From: Amycolatopsis rifamycinica
Lineage (GTDB): Bacteria > Actinomycetota > Actinomycetes > Mycobacteriales > Pseudonocardiaceae
NCBI RefSeq assembly: GCF_000695625.1
Contig: NZ_JMQI01000019.1
Coordinates: 46,254-110,253, forward strand
Direction of reading: 5' to 3'
Length of the DNA stretch: 64,000 bases
Of the stretch, positions 8,343 through 16,146 are shown in pieces; position 1 is the stretch's first letter, and the number at the start of each line of letters is the position of its first letter. Both the position numbers and the translations under genes were made by a program. The notes under the pieces were generated by a model. That model worked only from the letters and a program-made list of their open reading frames with translations, did no database searches and had not been told where the DNA came from.

Positions 8343-9472
8343 GGATCTGCGTCGTTTCCCCGTTCACCGGACTGGCCGGGGACATGCTGCTGGCCGCCCT
8401 CGTCGACGCCGGCGCGCCGGCGGACCGCATCCGGGCCGCCGTCGCCTCCAGCGGGCTGACGGGCTGGGACCTGCGCGTGGAGTCCCTGCTCACCCACGGG
8501 CTGACGGCGGCTCGCGCGCTCGTGGCCGTCACCGACGACGCGACCAGCCGTTCCGCGGCCGAACTGATCGCCATGGCCGGGCGCGTCGAGCCCGCGCCGG
8601 TCGCGGAACGAGCCGTTGCCGCCCTCCGCGCGATCGCCGAAGCCGAAGGCAGGCTGCACGGGGAACCGCCTGAGCGCGTCCACCTCCACGAACTCGGCGG
8701 GCACGACACGCTCGTCGACGTCATCGGCGTCTGCGCCGCGCTGCACGCCCTTGACGTGTCCACTGTGTACTGTGGCGCGCTCCCCCTCGGCACCGGCACC
8801 GTCCGCACCGCGCACGGCGTCCTCCCCTGCCCCGCCCCCGCGACCGCGGCGCTGCTGGCGGGCGCGCGGACGGTGGGGAGCGACCTCGACGGCGAGACCG
8901 TCACGCCGACCGCGGCCGCGCTGCTGAAGGCCGTCAGTGCCCGGTTCGAGCCGCCGCCGGAGTTCCGCCTGCTGGCCACCGGCTACGGCGCGGGCACCCG
9001 GCCCCTGCCGGACCGGCCGAACGTCGCGGTCGTGTACCTCGGCGAGCCGGGGGACGCCGGCGCTCGCACGCTGGTGGTGCTCGAGACGAACCTCGACGAC
9101 GTCACCGGCGAGGTGCTCGGGCACGTCGTCGGCGAACTCCTGTCCGCCGGCGCGCTCGACGCGTGGATCAGCCCGGTGACGATGAAGAAGGGCCGGCCGG
9201 CCCACGTCCTGCACGTGCTCGCCGAGCCGGAGCACGCCGCCCGGCTCGGGGACCTGGTCCTCGCCGAAACCGGCAGCCTCGGGCTGCGCGAGTACCCGGT
9301 CCGCCGCACCGCGCTCGCCCGGGAAACCGAAACGGTCGACGTCCTCGGGATGCCGGTGCGGCGCAAGCGCGGACCGCACGGGGCGAAACCCGAGCACGAC
9401 GACGTCGTGGCCGCCGCGCGCGAACTCGGGCTGCCGGCGCGGGTCGTCGCGACGATCGCCGCGGGCCGCTGA
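8339..9472 (+). CDS. larC: Nickel insertion protein LarC
   Basis: 377 residues. LarC is a CTP-dependent cyclometallase that inserts nickel into the pincer cofactor. The family signature GLAGDMLLAALVDAG is near the N-terminus, followed by HLHELGGHDTLVDV, and the C-terminal domain has LETNLDDVTGE and MKKGRPAHVLHVL. In lactobacilli LarC is made from two frames (LarC1/LarC2) by programmed frameshifting; here both halves lie in one continuous frame. GTG start overlaps larB by 4 bp; the stop shares one base with the larE ATG (TGATG). Confidence 0.92.
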   Translation: MRICVVSPFTGLAGDMLLAALVDAGAPADRIRAAVASSGLTGWDLRVESLLTHGLTAARALVAVTDDATSRSAAELIAMAGRVEPAPVAERAVAALRAIAEAEGRLHGEPPERVHLHELGGHDTLVDVIGVCAALHALDVSTVYCGALPLGTGTVRTAHGVLPCPAPATAALLAGARTVGSDLDGETVTPTAAALLKAVSARFEPPPEFRLLATGYGAGTRPLPDRPNVAVVYLGEPGDAGARTLVVLETNLDDVTGEVLGHVVGELLSAGALDAWISPVTMKKGRPAHVLHVLAEPEHAARLGDLVLAETGSLGLREYPVRRTALARETETVDVLGMPVRRKRGPHGAKPEHDDVVAAARELGLPARVVATIAAGR

Positions 9473-10281
9473 TGAACGGCACCCGGCTCGTCGCGCACCT
9501 CGCCGGGATCGGCCGGCTCGCGGTGGCGTTCTCCGGCGGTGCCGACTCGGCGCTGGTGCTCGCGGCCGCCGTCCGCGCCCTCGGCCCGGCGGACGTGCTC
9601 GCCGTGACGGCGAACTCCGCCAGCCTGGCCGCGGTGGAACTGGCCGCCGCGCGGGAGATCGCGGCCGACCTCGGCGTCCGCCACCTCACCCCGCCGACCG
9701 GCGAACTGGCCGAGCCGGGGTACACGGCCAACGGGCGTCAGCGGTGCTACTTCTGCAAGACCACCGTGCTCACGGCGATCGCCGAAGTGGCCGTCGATCA
9801 CGGGTTCCCGGCGCTGGCCACCGGCACGAACGCCGACGACGCCGTCGACCCGTTCCGGCCGGGCATCCGCGCGGGCGACGAACTCGGCGTGCACACCCCG
9901 CTGCGGACCCTCCGGCTGTCCAAAGAGGACGTGCGCGCCATCGCCCGGCACTGGGGCCTGGACTGGGCGGACAAGCCGGCGGCGCCCTGCCTGGCGAGCC
10001 GGGTCCGCTACGGCGTCCCGATCACGACGGCCACGCTGGCGCGGGTGGAACAGGCCGAATCGGCGGTGCGCGCGTACCTGGACGACCGTAGCCTGCCCTC
10101 CCGTGACGTGCGCGTCCGCGACCTCGGCGGAACCGCCCGGATCGAGCTCGACGCCGCCGTGGCCGCCGAGGTCCGCGACGACCCGCGGTTGGTGGATGCC
10201 GTGCGGGCGCGTGGTTTCGCCGAGGCGGCCGTCGCGCCCTTCCGCTCCGGCGGCCTCAACCACGAATCCACGGCGGGGTGA
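9472..10281 (+). CDS. larE: ATP-dependent sacrificial sulfur transferase LarE
   Basis: 269 residues, PP-loop ATPase (SGGADS at residues 21-26). LarE adenylates the dicarboxylate intermediate and supplies sulfur for the two thio groups of the nickel pincer. The protein contains exactly three cysteines: Cys92 and Cys95 (RCYFC) and Cys173 (APCLASR). L. plantarum LarE has a single sacrificial cysteine, whereas three-cysteine LarEs such as that of Thermotoga carry a [4Fe-4S] cluster that relays sulfur; this one is predicted to be of the cluster type. Last gene of the rightward operon, ending 46 bp before a convergent regulator. Confidence 0.92.
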   Translation: MNGTRLVAHLAGIGRLAVAFSGGADSALVLAAAVRALGPADVLAVTANSASLAAVELAAAREIAADLGVRHLTPPTGELAEPGYTANGRQRCYFCKTTVLTAIAEVAVDHGFPALATGTNADDAVDPFRPGIRAGDELGVHTPLRTLRLSKEDVRAIARHWGLDWADKPAAPCLASRVRYGVPITTATLARVEQAESAVRAYLDDRSLPSRDVRVRDLGGTARIELDAAVAAEVRDDPRLVDAVRARGFAEAAVAPFRSGGLNHESTAG

Positions 10282-10327
10282 GGCGTTCAGCCGTCGAGCC
10301 GCCGCCGCCCGGGCGCCGTCACGGAGC

Positions 10328-11344
10328 TCAGCGGCCCCGCGATCCCGGGCGGCCGGCGTCACCGGCCGCGCGGGTGGCCCGGCCGGCCAGGTCCGCGAAG
10401 GCCGCGCGCAGCTGCGGCGGGTCCACCACTTCGAGCTCGCCTCCGAAGCGCAGCAAGCCGGCGGCGAGCGCCGCCCAGGACCAGGACCCGGTCAGCAGCC
10501 GGGTCTTCCCCGGGGCGATTTCCGCCACGACGCCGTCGCCGGCGAACGGCGCCACCTCGGCCACCGGCAGGGCGAGGACCACCTCGCCCCGGCACGGCCA
10601 CGCATCCGCGTCGGATCCCTTGAAGCGGGCGGAAAGGAACGTCGCGACGTCGCCGCCCGGCACCTCCCGCGGCGTGAACCGCGGTCCGTTCGGCACGCGC
10701 AGGCGCAGCCGGTCGACGCGGTAGGTCCGCCAGTCCGCGCGGACGGCGTCCCACCCGACCAGGTACCACCGTCCACTCCGGACGACGAGGTGGTGCGGCT
10801 GCACCCGGCGCGGCGGCCGGGGTCCGTCGTCCGCCGGACGGGACGGGGACTCGTAGTCGAACCGGATCTCCTCGGTGGCCCGGATCGCCGCACTCAGCGC
10901 CAGCAGGACCTCCGTGCCGACCTGGACCCCCGCGCCCCCGGCGGCGGCGACCTCCAGCCCGTCGACGCGCTGCCGCAGCCGCGACGGCAGCACCTGGCGC
11001 ACGGTGGCCAGCGCCCGCGCAGCGGCTTCCTCGATGCCCGCGCCGGTCCCGACGGCGATCCGCAGCGCCACCGCGAGCGCGACCGCCTGGTCCTCGTCGA
11101 ACAGCAACGGCGGCAGGTGGCTGCCGGCTTCGAGCCGGTAGCCGCCGTCGGGTCCCTTGACCGCCCGCACGGGGTAGCCGAGCTCCCGCAGCCGGTCGAC
11201 GTCCCGGCGCACGGTCCGCTCGCTCACACCCAGCCGGCCGGCGAGCAGCGCGCCGGGCCAGTCCCGGCGGGCCTGCAGCAGGGACAGCAGCGAGAGCAGG
11301 CGACTCGAGGTCGCCGTCGAGGACGCGGTCGGCACGGATTTCAT
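10328..11344 (-). CDS. HTH/WYL-domain transcriptional regulator
   Basis: 338 residues. An N-terminal DeoR-like winged helix (LLSLLSLLQARRDWPGALLA, then GVSERTVRRDVDRL at about residues 35-50) is followed by a WYL ligand-binding domain (RRVQPHHLVVRSGRWYLVGWD) and a WCX-like C-terminus. YafY-type regulators usually control neighbouring enzymes. The likely target is the divergent VOC-family gene, whose start is 103 bp away. ATG at 11344 was chosen; longer in-frame extensions would read into the promoter region. Ligand unknown. Confidence 0.88.
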   Translation of the reverse strand: MKSVPTASSTATSSRLLSLLSLLQARRDWPGALLAGRLGVSERTVRRDVDRLRELGYPVRAVKGPDGGYRLEAGSHLPPLLFDEDQAVALAVALRIAVGTGAGIEEAAARALATVRQVLPSRLRQRVDGLEVAAAGGAGVQVGTEVLLALSAAIRATEEIRFDYESPSRPADDGPRPPRRVQPHHLVVRSGRWYLVGWDAVRADWRTYRVDRLRLRVPNGPRFTPREVPGGDVATFLSARFKGSDADAWPCRGEVVLALPVAEVAPFAGDGVVAEIAPGKTRLLTGSWSWAALAAGLLRFGGELEVVDPPQLRAAFADLAGRATRAAGDAGRPGSRGR

Positions 11345-11446
11345 GGTGCCACGAGAAGCGGACGTTCCCTGACCGCTACCGCTGCGATCGTGGCTCTCGT
11401 CGCCGGGACCTCCGAGCGACACCACTCCTCGAGAAAGACCGATTCC

Positions 11447-11911
11447 ATGTCGCTCACCGCTGTCGCCCACCTCAACTTCACCGGCCAGGCCCGCGAGGCG
11501 CTCGAGTTCTACCGGTCGGTCTTCGGCGGCCAGGCCACGATCGTCACCTACGGCGACTTCGGGATGCCCGCCGCACTGCCCGACGCGGGCAAGGTGGTGT
11601 TCGGCCAGGTCACCGCGGACAACGGCTTCAGCGTCATGGCCTACGACGTCCCCGGCACCGACGGCCCGGCCACCCCGGCCGCGCCGACGACGCGCCGCGA
11701 AAACGGCACCACGATCACCAAGGAGCCCTTCTTCCTGTCCGTCCGCGGCGCCACCGTCGAGGAGGTCTCGCCGGTGTGGAAGGGCCTGGCCGAGGGCGCG
11801 ACCGTCATCGAAGAGTTCGGCCCGGCCCCGTGGGCGCCGGCGTTCGGCATGCTGGCCGACCGCTTCGGCGTCACCTGGATCATCGACGTCGCCGCCGGGT
11901 ACCAGGGCTGA
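11447..11911 (+). CDS. VOC-family protein (PhnB/glyoxalase-like)
   Basis: 154 residues with the beta-alpha-beta-beta-beta repeats of the vicinal-oxygen-chelate fold, PhnB-like subgroup (VAHLNFTGQAREALEFYRSVFGG at the N-terminus; WAPAFGMLADRFGVTWIID at the C-terminus). Many PhnB-like proteins in actinomycetes have no known reaction, so no substrate is assigned. It is divergent from the WYL regulator, an arrangement that usually means the regulator controls it. The ATG at 11447 has only a weak purine-rich GAGAAAG upstream. Confidence 0.82.
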   Translation: MSLTAVAHLNFTGQAREALEFYRSVFGGQATIVTYGDFGMPAALPDAGKVVFGQVTADNGFSVMAYDVPGTDGPATPAAPTTRRENGTTITKEPFFLSVRGATVEEVSPVWKGLAEGATVIEEFGPAPWAPAFGMLADRFGVTWIIDVAAGYQG

Positions 11912-11926
11912 TCGGGAACCCGCCCC

Positions 11927-12868
11927 TCACCGGGGCCGGAACGTCTTCCGGTACGCGCTCGGGCTGACCCGCACGGTCTGGGCGAACTGGACGCGGAAGT
12001 TGCTCGGCGACGGGAAGCCGACCTGGCCGGCGATGCGGTCGATCGTGTGGTCGGTCAGCTCCAGCAGCTCCTGCGCGTGCCGGATCCGCACTCCGGTCAG
12101 CCACTGGATCGGGCTCTGCCCGGTCTCGGCGTGGAAGTGGCGGGTCAGCGTGCGGGTGCTCATGCCCGCCGCGTCGGCGATGTCGGCGAGGGTGAGCGGG
12201 CGGTGGGCGTTCTCTTCGATCCACGCCAGCGCCTTCTCCAGCGTCGCGGTCTGGTAGGTCGGCCGGTTGCGGAGGATGTACTGGCCCTGCCCGCCGGTGC
12301 GCTGCAGCGGCGCGACGGCCAGCCGGGCGGCGTCGGCGGCCACCGCGGCGCCGTAGTCGCGTTTCACGATGTGCAGGCACATGTCCAGGCCCGCCGACGC
12401 GCCCGCGGACGTCAGGATCTGCCCGTTGTCGACGTAGAGCGCGTCCGGTTCGACCCGCACCGCCGGGTACCGGCGGGCCAGCTCGTCGGTGGCGAGCCAG
12501 TGGGTGGTCGCGCGCTGCCCGTCGAGCAGCCCGGCCTCGGCCAGGGTGAAGGCGCCGACGCAGATCGAGGCGACCCGCGTCCCGCGCGCCACGGAAGCGC
12601 GCAGGAACTCCGCCACGCCGTCCGGTGCGGGCCGGTCGGGGTCGTTCCGCCCGGGGACGACGACGAGGTCGGCGCGCACGACCTCGTCGAGCCCGGCGTC
12701 GACCTGGAGCCGCACCGGACCGGCCCCGACCACCGGCTCCGGCCCGGCGACGACGACCCGGTAGCCCCCGCGGCCGTCCGGCAGCCGGACCCGGCCGAGC
12801 GTTTCGATCGGTGTGGCCAGATCGAAGGCGATCACGTCGTCGAGCGCCAGCACCGCAACCGTGTACAT
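11927..12868 (-). CDS. GlxA-family transcriptional regulator (DJ-1/PfpI + AraC)
   Basis: 313 residues. Residues 1-170 form a class-I glutamine-amidotransferase-like/DJ-1 domain (VLALDDVIAFDLATPIE, then ASICVGAFTLAEAGLL with the Cys at the nucleophile elbow). The rest is an AraC DNA-binding domain with two helix-turn-helix units (LADIADAAGMSTRTLTRHF and IDRIAGQVGFPSPSNFRVQF). GlxA-like regulators often act on amino-acid or aldehyde catabolism, but no target is evident. Its 3' end nearly meets that of the VOC gene (15 bp). The next leftward gene upstream ends 40 bp from the ATG. Confidence 0.88.
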   Translation of the reverse strand: MYTVAVLALDDVIAFDLATPIETLGRVRLPDGRGGYRVVVAGPEPVVGAGPVRLQVDAGLDEVVRADLVVVPGRNDPDRPAPDGVAEFLRASVARGTRVASICVGAFTLAEAGLLDGQRATTHWLATDELARRYPAVRVEPDALYVDNGQILTSAGASAGLDMCLHIVKRDYGAAVAADAARLAVAPLQRTGGQGQYILRNRPTYQTATLEKALAWIEENAHRPLTLADIADAAGMSTRTLTRHFHAETGQSPIQWLTGVRIRHAQELLELTDHTIDRIAGQVGFPSPSNFRVQFAQTVRVSPSAYRKTFRPR

Positions 12869-12908
12869 AGCGCAAACGTACGCCGCGTGGCGGGATCCAG
12901 TCGGCCGG

Positions 12909-13898
12909 CTACCTTCGGGCCATGCGCCGGCGGACGGTGCGTTCCAGGATGCCGAGGGTGGCTTTGAGGGCGGACTCGGGGACCACCGGAAAGGTGAGGC
13001 GCCGCTTCCACCCTTCGGGGATCTCCGACCAGTCGTAGTAGGACGTGACGCGCGTGCCGCCTTCGGCCGGCTCCAGCCGGTAGCCGTAGACGTGGCGGAC
13101 GTGCGACCCGGTCCGGCCCTCGACGGTCCAGGCGATCTCCTCACCGGGGACGAGCTTGGTGATGACGACCTCGACGTCGTACTTGCCGAGGGGAACGTCC
13201 CCCAGCGCGTCCCGGTCCATGTGCACCACGAACCGGTCGCCGGCCCGCTCGACCGGGTGTCCCTCGGCGGCCATGAGCATGCCCGACGCGTCGATGTCCA
13301 CGTGTCCCTGCGGGTCGGTCAAGACCGCGAAGACGGCGTCGGCGGGCGCCGGGACGACGCGGGAGACCTCGAGGCGTTCGACGACCTCGCCCGGGGTTTC
13401 CGCGGTGGCGGTCAGGACCGCGCGGCCGAGGACGTGCCCGGCCATGGTGAAGCCGAGGACGGCCGGGGTGGCCTCGGCCGGGACGCCGATCGAGGCGACG
13501 TCGAGGGCGTGCACGACGAAGAAGTAGCGGTGCGGGCCGTGCCCGGCCGGCGGGGCCGCGCCGACGAACCGGGCCTGGCGGGTGTCGCCCGGAAGCTGGA
13601 AAGCGCCGTCCGGCAGGCCCGAGCCGGTGTCGTCCCCCGCCCCCTCGGGCAACTCGGTGACGGTGGCGGGGATGTCGGCGACGGCCCAGTGCCAGAACCC
13701 GGAGCCGGTCGGGGCGTCCGGGTCGTAGACGGTGACGGCGTAGCTCTTCGTGCCTGCCGGAGCACCACTCCAGGACAGCTGCGGGGAGAGGTCTCTCCCG
13801 GACCGGTGCGCGGGCGGCAGGGTGGCGCCGTCGGTGATCGTGGTGCTGGTGACGGTGAAGGAAGCCGCCTCGGGCAGGCGGGCGAAGGGGTCGTTCAT
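12909..13898 (-). CDS. Fusion protein: PEBP (YbhB/YbcL) domain + SRPBCC domain
   Basis: 329 residues in one uninterrupted frame. Residues 1-175 are a Raf-kinase-inhibitor-like PEBP domain with the ligand-pocket motifs DPDAPTGSGFWHW and GPHRYFFVVHALD. Residues 180-329 are a START-like SRPBCC domain (VSRVVPAPADAVFAVLTDP, YGYRLEPAEGGTRVTSYYDW). Both folds bind small ligands; bacterial PEBPs are usually single-domain. The ATG at 13898 matches the normal PEBP start; ATG 13937 would add 13 residues. A GntR repressor is divergent with a palindromic operator between them. Function unknown. Confidence 0.85.
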   Translation of the reverse strand: MNDPFARLPEAASFTVTSTTITDGATLPPAHRSGRDLSPQLSWSGAPAGTKSYAVTVYDPDAPTGSGFWHWAVADIPATVTELPEGAGDDTGSGLPDGAFQLPGDTRQARFVGAAPPAGHGPHRYFFVVHALDVASIGVPAEATPAVLGFTMAGHVLGRAVLTATAETPGEVVERLEVSRVVPAPADAVFAVLTDPQGHVDIDASGMLMAAEGHPVERAGDRFVVHMDRDALGDVPLGKYDVEVVITKLVPGEEIAWTVEGRTGSHVRHVYGYRLEPAEGGTRVTSYYDWSEIPEGWKRRLTFPVVPESALKATLGILERTVRRRMARR

Positions 13899-13951
13899 CG
13901 GATCGGTCGTCTCCCAGTGCTGGATTGCGGTCTCCATCGACCATAGCACTA

Positions 13952-13963
13952 ATAATCGATTAT
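13952..13963. promoter_or_regulatory. GntR operator candidate between GntR and PEBP-SRPBCC genes
   Basis: ATAATCGATTAT is a perfect 12-bp palindrome, AT-rich in a GC-rich region. It lies upstream of the -10 box TATGCT (13977-13982) that precedes the leaderless GTG of the GntR gene by 6 nt, and upstream of the PEBP fusion gene on the other strand. Position and symmetry fit autoregulation plus repression of the fusion gene. Confidence 0.6.
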
Positions 13964-13988
13964 CTCGGGGATCGTCTATGCTTCCGGG

Positions 13989-14663
13989 GTGACAGAAGCT
14001 CCATCGGGACGGCCGATGCTCTCCGAGCAGGTCCACACCCACCTGCGGGACGCGATCATGCACGGGCGGTACTCCCCCGGCGAGGCGCTGAAACCGCAGG
14101 ACCTGGCCAAGGAACACGGCGTGAGCCTGGCCGTCGTGCGGGAAGCGCTCGTGCGGCTGGTCGGCGACGGCCTCGCCGATCGCCTGCCCAACCGCGGCTT
14201 CGCGGTCCCGCACATCTCCGACCGCCGCTGGCAGGAAGTCGCGGAGGCCCGCCGGACGGTCGAACCGCTCGTGCTGCGCCTGTCCCTCGAGCGCGGCGAC
14301 CTCGCCTGGGAGGCGCGGGTGCGAGCCACGCACCACCGGCTGGCCCGCACCCCGGCGTTCACCCCCGGCGAGGGCCGCCACTACCGCGGCGAATGGGCCG
14401 AAGCCCACCGGATCTTCCACCGCACGCTGCTCGAAGGCTGCGGCAACCCGGTGCTCCTGGAGACGTTCGACCGGATGTGGACGGCGAGCGAGCTGGCCCG
14501 CCGCTGGTCGGCCCACCGCACCCCCGGCCGCGATTACCTGGCCGAGCACGCACTGCTGGAGCAGACGGCCTTGGCCCGCGACGCCGACGCCGCGGCCGAA
14601 GCCCTGACCCGGCACCTCACCTCGACCGCGGCGGGCCTGACGGACGATCCGCCGCAGGCTTGA
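13989..14663 (+). CDS. GntR-family regulator with FCD domain (FadR subfamily)
   Basis: 224 residues. The N-terminal winged helix (LSEQVHTHLRDAI, then LAKEHGVSLAVVREALVRL at about 40-58) is followed by an all-helical FCD domain with the metal/ligand residues of the family (EAHRIFHRTLLEGCGN, and HALLEQTAL near the end). FCD regulators respond to carboxylic acids. The GTG start at 13989 is probably leaderless (TATGCT 6 nt upstream). Divergent from the PEBP-SRPBCC gene, its likely target. Downstream is a repeat block, with no operon partner. Confidence 0.9.
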   Translation: MTEAPSGRPMLSEQVHTHLRDAIMHGRYSPGEALKPQDLAKEHGVSLAVVREALVRLVGDGLADRLPNRGFAVPHISDRRWQEVAEARRTVEPLVLRLSLERGDLAWEARVRATHHRLARTPAFTPGEGRHYRGEWAEAHRIFHRTLLEGCGNPVLLETFDRMWTASELARRWSAHRTPGRDYLAEHALLEQTALARDADAAAEALTRHLTSTAAGLTDDPPQA

Positions 14664-14708
14664 CCCCGCCTGCGGGACAGCCGGCGCACTGCTGCCGCCG
14701 CGGCTGAG

Positions 14709-15167
14709 GCGGCTCGCTCGCCGATCGGGGCGCACCCGCCGGGTGCGCGCTCAGCCCCGCCGCGGCCACGGCCGTCCGGCGGTTCGCTCGACGAGCGGTC
14801 CACACCCACCCGGGTGCGCACTCAACCCCGCCGCAGCCACGGCCGTCCGGCGGCCCGCTCGACGAGCGGGCCACACCCACCCGGGTGCGCGCTCAGCCCC
14901 GCAGCGGGGCACCCGACGCACGACCGCCGCCGCGGCCGCGGCGGCTCGCCCGACGATCGAGGCGCACTCGCTCGGGTGCGCGCTCAACCCCGCCGCGGAG
15001 GGCACCCCGCGAACGACCACCCCCGCGCCGCGACCGTCCGAGGTCCGCTCGACAACCGGGGCACACCCGCCCCGGTGCACGCTCAGTCCCGCCGCGGAGG
15101 GCACCCGGCGCCGCCGCCGAGGCGGCCCGCTCGACGAGCGGGCCACACCCACCCAGGCGCCCGCTCA
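14709..15167. repeat. Six degenerate tandem copies of a 70-100 bp GC-rich element
   Basis: Copies begin near 14709, 14779, 14850, 14940, 15041 and 15120. Each contains a GCTCG/CGAGC inverted repeat, a CACACCCACCCGGGTGCGC block and a GCTCA(G/A)CCCCGC tail; spacers between cores vary in length. Copies 3 and 6 carry an exact 10-bp stem, GGCCCGCTCG and CGAGCGGGCC, around one base (14852-14872 and 15124-15144). The last copy runs into the stop codon of the aldo/keto reductase gene. This 501-bp gap holds no credible gene: open frames here run through the repeats on both strands and are compositionally repetitive. It may act as a bidirectional terminator or be a small decaying repeat family. Confidence 0.75.
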
Positions 15168-16061
15168 GCTCAGGGTGACGTCCATCGACCGGGCCGGGAT
15201 CGCGTTCAGCGCGGCCAGCGTCTCGCCGTCGAGCGCGATGTCCGCGACGGCGAGGTTGGCTTCCAGGTGCGCCGCGCTCGCGGTGCCCGGGATGAGGTGG
15301 ACGTTCGGCGCCCGGTGCAGCAGCCAGGCGAGGCCGACCTGCGCCGGCGTCCGGCCCAGGGCTTGCGCGGCCGCCTGGACCGCGGGCTCGTCGGTCACCT
15401 TGGGCACCCCGGGGAACGCGCCGCCCAGCGGGAAGAACGGCACCCAGGCCACCCCTTCCGCGACGCACAGCTCCACCATGTCCTCGTCGTCGCGGCCGAC
15501 CAGGCTGTAGGCGTTCTGCACGCACGCGATCCCCGCCGGGAGCGCCCGGCGCAGGCCGTCGAGGGTGACGGCGCTGAGCCCGATCGCGCCGATCTTGCCC
15601 TCGTCGCGCAGGGCCGTCATCACCTCGAGCTGGTCGTCGAGGCCGACGCGCTGGTCACCTTCGGCGACGAGGCCGGGCAGCCGGTCGGCGCGGCGCAGGT
15701 TCACCAGCGGGATGCGGTCGAGCCCGAGCGACCGGAGGTTGTCCTCGACGCTCGCGCGCAGCTGTTCGGGCCGTTGCGCCAGGCGGAGCGGGATCGGGCC
15801 GCCGGGGTCGGGGTCGGCGCCGACTTTGCTGGCGATCAGGACGTCGTCGCCGGGCCGGAGGGCTTCGCGGATGACGTCGTTGACGAAGCCGTTGCCGTAG
15901 AACTGCGCGGTGTCGACGTGGTCGACGCCGAGGTCGATCGCCCGGCGCAGGAGGGCGACGGCCGCGGCGCGGTCGTCGTGCAGGCGCTCGAGCTGCATCG
16001 CCCCGTAGCCGACGCGGCAGACGGTGCGGCCGGCGAGCGGGCCGCGGGCGGTGGAAGGCAT
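15165..16061 (-). CDS. Aldo/keto reductase
   Basis: 298 residues, TIM-barrel NADPH-dependent oxidoreductase. The family active-site Asp and Tyr are in AIDLGVDHVDTAQFYGNGFV (Asp near 50, Tyr near 55), Lys in LIASKVG, and the C-terminal NADPH site in HLIPGTASAAHLEANL. It resembles AKR-family oxidoreductases of actinomycetes that reduce aldehydes or quinones; no substrate can be named. A TetR repressor is divergent with two palindromic operators in the 85-bp gap, so the gene is probably induced by a small molecule. ATG at 16061. Confidence 0.9.
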   Translation of the reverse strand: MPSTARGPLAGRTVCRVGYGAMQLERLHDDRAAAVALLRRAIDLGVDHVDTAQFYGNGFVNDVIREALRPGDDVLIASKVGADPDPGGPIPLRLAQRPEQLRASVEDNLRSLGLDRIPLVNLRRADRLPGLVAEGDQRVGLDDQLEVMTALRDEGKIGAIGLSAVTLDGLRRALPAGIACVQNAYSLVGRDDEDMVELCVAEGVAWVPFFPLGGAFPGVPKVTDEPAVQAAAQALGRTPAQVGLAWLLHRAPNVHLIPGTASAAHLEANLAVADIALDGETLAALNAIPARSMDVTLS

Positions 16062-16092
16062 GGGGGTCCCCGTCCTCGTGCGATGATGACTA

Positions 16093-16146
16093 AGCGGAGG
16101 AGCCTCCGCTCGAGCCGACCGTAGCACAACCGGAGGTGCCTCCGCT
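16093..16146. promoter_or_regulatory. Two TetR operators in the AKR-TetR divergon
   Basis: Site 1, AGCGGAGGAGCCTCCGCT (16093-16110), is an 18-bp palindrome with 8-bp arms. Site 2, ACCGGAGGTGCCTCCGCT (16129-16146), keeps 6-bp arms. Their centres are 36 bp apart. They fill the gap between the divergent starts, and site 2 touches the TetR start codon, fitting autorepression and control of the reductase. The half site AGCGGA is shared with the TetR locus at 55.4 kb. Confidence 0.75.

Noticed and set aside
14709..15167. CRISPR array
   Set aside because: Repeats are degenerate, spacers are similar to one another and of unequal length, and there are no cas genes.
14743..16124. Long rightward frames starting in the repeat block, up to 436 residues
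   Set aside because: The start is in the tandem repeats and the rest is antisense to the aldo/keto reductase; composition is repetitive and no ribosome-binding site is present.
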